A stretch of 12,068 bases of DNA from Chloroflexota bacterium (GTDB taxonomy: Bacteria > Chloroflexota > Dehalococcoidia > UBA2247 > RBG-13-53-26). Positions 7,334-12,068 of this stretch are shown here, piece after piece. The DNA lies in assembly GCA_003650185.1 (NCBI GenBank), contig QMOF01000049.1, positions 1 through 12,068 on the forward strand, written 5' to 3'. The notes beneath the pieces are model-generated. The model was given only the letters and a program-made list of their open reading frames with translations. It was not told where the DNA came from and did no database searches. The translations under genes and the position numbers were made by a program. Numbering within the stretch: the stretch's first letter is position 1; each line of letters starts with the position of its first letter.

Positions 7334-8155
7334 ATGACTGGAATCCAACGCTGGAGAAGACTGGACCGCCTGACCCTGGTATTCGGCCTACTCGCCCTGC
7401 TCATGGCGCTGTTTATCCTGTTGCCTGTGGTCAAGACCTCCACGTCCTCTTCGCCCACAACCCTGTGGGACACGCTTAGAGAGAGCGAGGTGTACTCATC
7501 CATACTGCTGACCATGTATGCTGGCCTGCTGGCCACTGTCGTCGGCCTGCTCTTGGGCGTCCCACTGGCTTATCTGCTGGCCCGGCACGATTTCCGCGGC
7601 AAGCGGCTCTTCGAGGGACTGATCGACGTTCCCATCGTCATCCCGCATTCCGCCGCCGGAATCGCTCTCCTGTTTGTCTTCGGCAGGCAGTTCTTCATGG
7701 GCAAGCTGCTCGGCCATGCGGGCATCACTTTCGTTGATACGCTGGCCGGGGTCGTCATCGCCATGATGTTCGTCAGTGTTCCCTTCCTCATCGATTCAGC
7801 CAGGGATGGATTCAAGTCAGTGGACGTGCGGCTGGAGAAGGTTGCCAGGACGCTGGGAGCTTCACCGTTCCGGGTATTTTTTCACGTCACGCTCCCCCTG
7901 GCCTGGAGAAGCATCTTCTCCGGGTCGGTCATGATGTGGGCCCGGGCGGTGAGCGAATTCGGAGCTGTCCTCATACTGGCCTACCACGTGCCTTTCCTGG
8001 GCGAGCATCCTACAGTGGCGCCCATCCTTGTAGCCGACCGCTTCAGTTGCTTCGGGCTGGATTACGCGCGCCCTGTTGCGGTGCTGGTCATACTGATTTC
8101 CCTGATCGCTTTCGTAGCGCTCCGGACACTGGCATTGAGGGGCCAAAGAACATGA
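7334..8155 (+). CDS. wtpB: Tungstate/molybdate ABC transporter permease WtpB
   Basis: This 273-residue membrane protein has about six predicted transmembrane segments (near 13-33, 57-84, 99-117, 134-154, 194-217 and 246-265). The cytoplasmic EAA loop that docks on the ATPase is at about 168-190 (EKVARTLGASPFRVFFHVTLPLA). It belongs to the ModB/WtpB/CysT permease family, and its neighbours WtpC and WtpA assign tungstate or molybdate as cargo. The ATG follows a GGAGGGGG ribosome site at 7323-7330. The stop overlaps the wtpC start (ATGA at 8152-8155), indicating translational coupling. Expression is probably governed by the upstream riboswitch candidate. Confidence 0.9.
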   Translation: MTGIQRWRRLDRLTLVFGLLALLMALFILLPVVKTSTSSSPTTLWDTLRESEVYSSILLTMYAGLLATVVGLLLGVPLAYLLARHDFRGKRLFEGLIDVPIVIPHSAAGIALLFVFGRQFFMGKLLGHAGITFVDTLAGVVIAMMFVSVPFLIDSARDGFKSVDVRLEKVARTLGASPFRVFFHVTLPLAWRSIFSGSVMMWARAVSEFGAVLILAYHVPFLGEHPTVAPILVADRFSCFGLDYARPVAVLVILISLIAFVALRTLALRGQRT

Positions 8156-9198
8156 TCGAGGTCCGCGGCCTCAAGGTCGACCTCGGCGGGTTCTTGCTGC
8201 GGGACATAGACCTGCATGTCGAGCCCGGCGAGTACTTCATTGTCTTGGGTCCCACCGGCGCAGGTAAGACGGTGCTTCTGGAGGCCATCGCTGGCCTGTA
8301 TCCCGTGCTCGCAGGCACTGTCTCGGTCAATGGCCGGGACGTCACCCACCTGAAGCCGGAGCAACGCGGTATTGCGATCGTATACCAAGACCAGGTGCTG
8401 TTCCCCCACCTGTCGGTGGAGCAGAACATAGCCTTCGGCCTGAAATCGATCAAACGCCCCGGGCAACAGATACAAGCGTCGGTAACCCGCATGGCCCAGG
8501 TGTTCGGCATCGTTGACCTGCTGGGCAGGGATCCCACCACCTTGAGCGGCGGCGAGAAGCAGAAAGTAGCCCTGGCACGCGCGCTGGTGACTGAGCCAGC
8601 GGTGCTCCTGCTGGATGAGCCGCTGAGCGCGCTTGATCCGGAGACGAAGGAGAGAATGCAGCAGCAATTGGCCGAGGTACACCGCTGTCTCAGGGTGACC
8701 GTGATCCACGTGACACACGACTTCGAAGAGGCCATCGCCCTCGGCAACCGCGTCGCGGTGATAAATGAAGGCCAGATCGCCCAGGTGGGCACCCCTGAGG
8801 ACGTACTGCGGCGTCCCAACTCGGAGTTCGTGGCCAGGTTTGCCCTGTCACGCAATCTCTTCACCGGCGAGGCCACCGAGCTCGGCGCTGGTCAGGCAAT
8901 GGTGGACATCGGTGGCATACAGATTATGGCGCTCACGGACGCCCGGGGGCAGGTGCACGTTTCGCTGCGGCCCGAGGACGTATTCATCTCCACCGAACCA
9001 TTTCAGTCCACAGCAAGAAACTCTTTCGCGGGCACCATAACTGAGCTCGTGGACAGAGGGGCGGTCGTGAATGTTACGGTGACAGTGCCTCCGGACTTCA
9101 TCTGCCTCGTCACCCGTCAGGCTGCTGCGGAACTGGACTTGCGGAAGGGGGCCAGAGTATGGATCACCTTCAAGGCATCCGCCATACATGTGTTCTGA
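8152..9198 (+). CDS. wtpC: Tungstate/molybdate ABC transporter ATPase WtpC
   Basis: This 348-residue ABC ATPase energises import through WtpB. It has Walker A GPTGAGKT (33-40), Q-loop Q79, signature LSGGEKQK (131-138), Walker B VLLLDEP (151-157) with E156, and the switch His H189. The C-terminal region (about 235-348) is a TOBE/MOP-like regulatory domain (SLRPEDVFIS at 271-280), as in ModC/WtpC/CysA relatives. The start at 8152 is chosen because the protein then begins MIEVRGLKV, as usual for the family, and overlaps wtpB by four bases. An open frame extends further upstream to 7936 but overlaps wtpB deeply and encodes nothing family-like. Confidence 0.93.
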   Translation: MIEVRGLKVDLGGFLLRDIDLHVEPGEYFIVLGPTGAGKTVLLEAIAGLYPVLAGTVSVNGRDVTHLKPEQRGIAIVYQDQVLFPHLSVEQNIAFGLKSIKRPGQQIQASVTRMAQVFGIVDLLGRDPTTLSGGEKQKVALARALVTEPAVLLLDEPLSALDPETKERMQQQLAEVHRCLRVTVIHVTHDFEEAIALGNRVAVINEGQIAQVGTPEDVLRRPNSEFVARFALSRNLFTGEATELGAGQAMVDIGGIQIMALTDARGQVHVSLRPEDVFISTEPFQSTARNSFAGTITELVDRGAVVNVTVTVPPDFICLVTRQAAAELDLRKGARVWITFKASAIHVF

Positions 9199-9226
9199 TT
9201 CACCATCTCACCTCGGGAGGTTACGC

Positions 9227-10303
9227 ATGCCCACTACCAAAGCCAAGCTAGCCGCAACGTTGCTCTCCGTGGTGTTCGTCCTGGCTCTGTTGCCTGGTTG
9301 CGGCAGCGGCCAGACGGCACTGACCATCTACCACGCCGGAAGTCTGTCTGTTCCCCTGGAGACACTTGAGAAAATGTTCGAGGAGGAACACCCGGAGGTG
9401 GACGTTCTGCGCGAGTCCGGTGGCAGCGCGACCATGATAAGCCGGTCCATAACCAGGGAGGAAGCTGGCGAGGCTCCTCCGGACATAATCGTCTCGGCAG
9501 ACTACACCCTCATTCCGGGTAGGTTGTACGAACCCGGCTATGCCGACTGGACCATTGTGTTCGCCAAGAACAGGATGGTGCTCTGCTACCGTGATCACGC
9601 TCCCTTTGCCGAAGACATAGTTGCCAGCACCAGGACATGGTACGACGTCCTTCGTAACGAGGACGTCAGGTGGGGCCACAGCGACCCTGACGATGATCCC
9701 TGCGGCTACCGGTCCCTCATGGTATTCCAGCTAGCCCAGGAGTTTTACTTCGACGACGCAGCTACTTTCGGCAACACCCCCGACGAAAATGCCAGTGGTC
9801 TGTACGATGCCTGCGTCCCCGGGACAGATGAAGAAAGGGGCCGGGTTACCGAAGGCAGGCAAGTAGTAAGATCGAAATCAGTCGACCTCATCGAGCAGCT
9901 TCAGTCAGGCGACCTGGACTACGCATTTGAGTACAGCTCCGTGGCTGTCCAGCACGGCATTAATTACATCGAGCTGGACGATGCAGTGAACCTTTCACAG
10001 ACAGGTTACATAGGCGATTCCGGCGTGACTTACGCCGATCTCTACGCCAGGGCGTCAGTGAGGCTGGAGACCTCACCGGGCGAGTACTCCACGAAGAGCG
10101 GCAAGGCCATTGTCTATGGCATTACCATCACCAAGAACGCGCCAAACGCTGACCTAGCGGCCAAGTTTGTGGCTTTCCTGTTGTCCAACACAGGAAAGCA
10201 GGTGTTTGAGGGTGACAACGGTCAGCCGTTCGTTACTCCAGCCCAATGCGATAAGCCGAGCAACCTGCCATCCTCACTGAGAGACATCGTGGTGCCCATG
10301 TAA
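9227..10303 (+). CDS. wtpA: Tungstate/molybdate-binding lipoprotein WtpA
   Basis: This 358-residue solute-binding protein captures the oxyanion outside the membrane. It has a lipoprotein signal with a hydrophobic stretch and LLPGC, giving lipidation at C25; Pro before Gly is unusual for a lipobox. WtpA hallmarks follow: LTIYHAGSLSVP (32-43), IIVSADYTLIP (87-97), YADWTIVFAKN (105-115) and SDPDDDPCGYR (152-162), then DYAFEYSSVAVQHG (231-244). In WtpA-type proteins two carboxylates help coordinate the metal; E235 and an Asp of the SDPDDDP segment are the candidates here. ATG 9227 is chosen because GGGAGG (9215-9220) precedes it by six bases and the lipobox then sits at a normal distance; an earlier ATG at 9188 overlaps wtpC and adds 13 residues. 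The gene order B-C-A differs from the common A-B-C. Confidence 0.92.
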   Translation: MPTTKAKLAATLLSVVFVLALLPGCGSGQTALTIYHAGSLSVPLETLEKMFEEEHPEVDVLRESGGSATMISRSITREEAGEAPPDIIVSADYTLIPGRLYEPGYADWTIVFAKNRMVLCYRDHAPFAEDIVASTRTWYDVLRNEDVRWGHSDPDDDPCGYRSLMVFQLAQEFYFDDAATFGNTPDENASGLYDACVPGTDEERGRVTEGRQVVRSKSVDLIEQLQSGDLDYAFEYSSVAVQHGINYIELDDAVNLSQTGYIGDSGVTYADLYARASVRLETSPGEYSTKSGKAIVYGITITKNAPNADLAAKFVAFLLSNTGKQVFEGDNGQPFVTPAQCDKPSNLPSSLRDIVVPM

Positions 10304-10337
10304 CACCTGAAGCTCCTCCACAAGGTCCCCAACTGAA

Positions 10338-10365
10338 GCGTCGGGCGGGGTACCCCGCCCGACGC
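10338..10365. terminator. Perfect 28-bp palindrome after wtpA
   Basis: The arm GCGTCGGGCGGGGT is followed immediately by its exact reverse complement, centred on GGTACC. It starts 35 bases after the wtpA stop. The RNA would form a 12-bp GC-rich stem with a GUAC loop. No T-run follows, so termination would not be of the classic type; a protein-binding dyad is the alternative. Confidence 0.5.
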
Positions 10366-10524
10366 AGCTTGACAGCAGCACCAGCCCCAGGCCACCATTC
10401 TTCGCAGATGTCACATATTTTCAACATTTCACCGGCCCATTTTATCCTCGCGATGCTGCTTCCCATACTGTTACCGTCCAAGCTATGTGTTTTTCAGGCA
10501 GGCTACCACGCTCAAGGGAGAGTA

Positions 10525-10778
10525 ATGAGCCCGAAGCAGGTCAAGATATTCTCCGTCCCCACCTGACCTTATTGCAAGATGGCCAAGAGTTTCTTGGACA
10601 GGAGCGGCATTACCTACGAAGACCACGACGTGGCCGAAGACAAAGCAGCACGAGACGAGATGATCGACAGGGCAGGGCAGATGACTGTGCCGGTGTGATA
10701 ACCATAGACGGCGATGTGCTGGTTGGCTACGGCGAAGTAGCGCTCAGAGAGAAGCTGGGTCTCCAGAGCCAGGCATAG
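10525..10778 (+). pseudogene. Glutaredoxin-like gene with in-frame UGA (possible selenocysteine) and a frameshift
   Basis: From ATG 10525, after an AGGGAG ribosome site (10515-10520), the frame reads a small glutaredoxin of the NrdH/YruB type. KIFSVPT (7-13) is followed by codon 14 = TGA (10564-10566), then P-Y-C-K, helix MAKSFLDRSGI, YEDHDVAEDKAARDEMIDRAGQM, and the cis-Pro element TVPV (54-57). The active site is thus T-UGA-P-Y-C where relatives have T-C-P-[WY]-C. After codon 57 the frame hits TGA TAA (10696-10701). The expected end, ITIDGDVLVGYGEVALREKLG, continues two bases out of frame from 10698 to the TAG at 10776. Removing two bases (a TG in GTGTG) restores the family spacing VPVITIDG and gives 83 residues. 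It may be a selenoprotein gene with a read or assembly error, or a recently decayed gene. Reducing protein disulfides would be the family role. Confidence 0.65.
10580..10600 (+). promoter_or_regulatory. Bacterial SECIS-like hairpin downstream of the UGA
   Basis: CCAAGA (10583-10588), loop GTT, TCTTGG (10592-10597) forms a perfect 6-bp stem. It extends past a G-A mismatch by two further pairs (T10580-A10600, G10581-C10599). The loop starts 23 bases after the UGA and its first base is G, both within the published description of bacterial SECIS elements, where SelB binds to direct selenocysteine insertion. Confidence 0.45.
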
Positions 10779-10786
10779 ACCGCAAC

Positions 10787-10801
10787 CGGGCTTCTGGCCC
10801 G
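10787..10801 (+). terminator. Short hairpin after the glutaredoxin-like gene
   Basis: CGGGC-TTCTG-GCCCG forms a 5-bp GC stem starting 9 bases after the TAG at 10776-10778 and is followed by TTCATAT. It is a weak terminator candidate. Confidence 0.3.
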
Positions 10802-11030
10802 TTCATATCGGAGCAGAGAAGTACGAAGCTGCCGGTCGCACCGGCTGACCCGGCCCTCCGTCAGGTGACCGGCAAGGCCCACCCACCAAGTGCGGCACAG
10901 TCGCAACGTGCAAGTCCATCGAAGCTTGACCAACAGCATAATCGCACAACACCCCAAGAAGGTTGTACATACCGGTGAAACATGGTAACCTTGCCCTTGA
11001 TTGCTGCCGGGCCTCCAAAAGGGGAGCCTC

Positions 11031-11040
11031 TAAGGAGGTG
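11031..11040 (+). promoter_or_regulatory. Near-perfect Shine-Dalgarno before degV
   Basis: TAAGGAGGTG matches ten consecutive bases of the complement of the 16S rRNA 3' end. It is correctly spaced for ATG 11043, not for the family-like GTG start of degV at 11066. Confidence 0.7.
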
Positions 11041-11042
11041 CC

Positions 11043-11069
11043 ATGAGCAGAGCTTGGGTTGCAGCGTGA
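11043..11069 (+). other. Eight-codon mini-ORF overlapping the degV start
   Basis: ATG 11043 opens an 8-residue frame (MSRAWVAA) that stops at TGA 11067-11069. That stop overlaps the degV GTG (11066-11068) in a GTGA junction. The arrangement suggests ribosomes load here and restart at degV. It could equally be the true degV start if one base is misread between 11046 and 11065. Confidence 0.4.
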
Positions 11070-11929
11070 GCAAAGTTGCCATTGTTACCGACAGCACCGC
11101 CTCGGCGCCGCCTGAGTTACTGAGCAACTATGACATCACCATCGTCCCCTTGCTGATAGCCGTCGGTGACAAGACTTTTCGGGATGGCGTGGACATAACG
11201 GCCGCCGAGGTCTACAGGCTGATGAGGCAGGAGAACGGCCTCCCCAAGACGTCGGCCCCATCGCCCGCAGTGTTCCTCGAAAGCTACCGCACCCTCAGTG
11301 AAAGGGCGGACAGCATTCTATGTATCACTCTCACCTCACGCTATAGCATGGCCTTCGAGTCCGCAGTTCAGGCCAGGGAGATGGCCAGGGAGGAACTTCC
11401 CGACACTGCCATTGAAGTGATAGACAGCCGCACGTCGGCTGGCGCTCTCGGGTTGATCGTTCTCGAGGCTGCGAGTGTGGCCAGCCAGGGAGCAGACCTG
11501 TCCCATGTGGCCCAGGCAGCCCGAGCCATGATACCGAGGGTAAACCTGCTCGCCGTCATGGACACCTTGCGCTACCTGGCAAGAGGCGGTCGCATCGGCA
11601 GGGCGGCGGCCTGGGCTGGCTCTCTGTTCAATATCAAGCCCATTCTCGAGACCTCTACCACTACCGGCTACACTGAGCCTGTGGAACGGCCAAGGACCAA
11701 GCCCCAGGCCGTGAGGCGCTTGCTGGAGCTGATGGAGGAGAGGGTGGGAGACTCTCCCATCCGCGCCATCGTGCATCATGCTGACGCACCTCGGGAGGGA
11801 GAGGAGCTGCGGGCACAGGTGGCCTCAAGGTTCAACTGCACCGACCTCTACCTGACCGAGTTCACGCCGCTGATGGGAGCACACACCGGTCCAGGTCTCC
11901 TTGGAGTCTCATTCCTGGCTGAGGAATGA
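11066..11929 (+). CDS. degV: DegV family fatty-acid-binding protein (FakB-like)
   Basis: DegV/FakB proteins hold a fatty acid and present it to the kinase FakA to make acyl-phosphate for phospholipid synthesis. The 287-residue product has KVAIVTDSTA (3-12), KTSAPSP (61-67), EVIDSRTSAGALG (117-129), the core motif LRYLARGGRIGRAAA (168-182) with FNIKPIL (188-194), and GAHTGPGLLG (271-280). The loop usually reading SSxLSGTY is here TSRYSMAF (90-97), a departure near the lipid-contact region. GTG 11066 is chosen because it gives the typical MSKVAIVTDST start and length. An ATG at 10982 in the same frame would add 28 residues unlike the family and has only a weak ribosome site. FakA is not in the window. 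Confidence 0.88.
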   Translation: MSKVAIVTDSTASAPPELLSNYDITIVPLLIAVGDKTFRDGVDITAAEVYRLMRQENGLPKTSAPSPAVFLESYRTLSERADSILCITLTSRYSMAFESAVQAREMAREELPDTAIEVIDSRTSAGALGLIVLEAASVASQGADLSHVAQAARAMIPRVNLLAVMDTLRYLARGGRIGRAAAWAGSLFNIKPILETSTTTGYTEPVERPRTKPQAVRRLLELMEERVGDSPIRAIVHHADAPREGEELRAQVASRFNCTDLYLTEFTPLMGAHTGPGLLGVSFLAEE

Positions 11930-12068
11930 CGTGACCACCACACACACCTGCCTTCCCCCTCCACACGCTTTCAGTACCGCCAACCAGACCCTCACCAACA
12001 TCGTGCCGGCAGACGCCGCTCCCATGCATCATCGGCTGCACAGTCCCAGCGGGGCAAGCAGGCGACGG
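11930..12068. other. Trailing sequence after degV
   Basis: No gene, hairpin or repeat is seen in these 139 bases. Confidence 0.4.

Noticed and set aside
7936..8151. Upstream extension of the wtpC frame
   Set aside because: It overlaps wtpB by over 200 bases and the extra residues match no ABC protein; ATG 8152 has the expected overlap and family start.
8088..8876. 262-codon and 218-codon minus-strand frames opposite wtpC
   Set aside because: They are shadows of the ATPase gene; the + strand has all ABC motifs in order.
10369..10374. TTGACA, a perfect -35 hexamer, just after the wtpA palindrome
   Set aside because: No acceptable -10 box lies 16-18 bp downstream.
10937..10942. CATAAT, a -10-like hexamer upstream of degV
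   Set aside because: No -35 box at suitable spacing; the nearby TTGACC is only 5 bp away.

Overview
The window is about 12 kb of GC-rich bacterial chromosome, with every supported gene on the + strand. Gene content suggests a Dehalococcoidia-like member of the Chloroflexota: a giant fused family III CoA-transferase, a WtpABC-type tungstate/molybdate importer, a DegV protein, and a secreted cyclase-fold protein ending in an IPTL-like tail. This is inference from gene content; no marker gene is present. Nothing indicates a phage, transposon or CRISPR locus.

Layout. 217-1818 encodes a secreted, membrane-anchored protein with a terpenoid-cyclase-like alpha/alpha barrel, a Big_1-type Ig domain and a C-terminal sorting-type tail, followed by a hairpin terminator candidate at 1856-1885. 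A 586-base gap without a supported gene precedes 2405-5536, a 1043-residue tandem fusion of two CaiB/BaiF CoA-transferase modules. The C-terminal half keeps the expected catalytic Asp; the N-terminal half has Glu there.

5863-10303 reads as one metal-oxyanion uptake unit. A well-formed promoter (TTGCCC, 17 bp, TATACT) fires almost at the ATG of a GntR-type repressor whose effector domain resembles a periplasmic oxyanion-binding protein. Its gap to the transporter holds a molybdenum/tungsten-cofactor (Moco/Tuco) riboswitch candidate at 7083-7161. wtpB, wtpC and wtpA follow with tight spacing, and a perfect 28-bp palindrome closes the unit. The likely logic is that the regulator senses oxyanion at the promoter and the RNA senses finished cofactor before the transporter genes. 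The riboswitch seems to lack one hairpin of the Moco class, as described for the tungsten-cofactor form, which fits the wtp genes.

10525-10778 holds the remains, or an imperfect read, of a small glutaredoxin. Its active site reads T-UGA-P-Y-C, and a perfect 6-bp hairpin with a G-first loop begins 16 bases after the UGA, as in bacterial SECIS elements. The gene also has an apparent 2-base insertion near its end, so it is either a selenoprotein with a sequencing error or a decaying gene. The window ends with a DegV/FakB fatty-acid-binding protein. A near-perfect Shine-Dalgarno there serves an 8-codon mini-ORF that overlaps the GTG start of degV.
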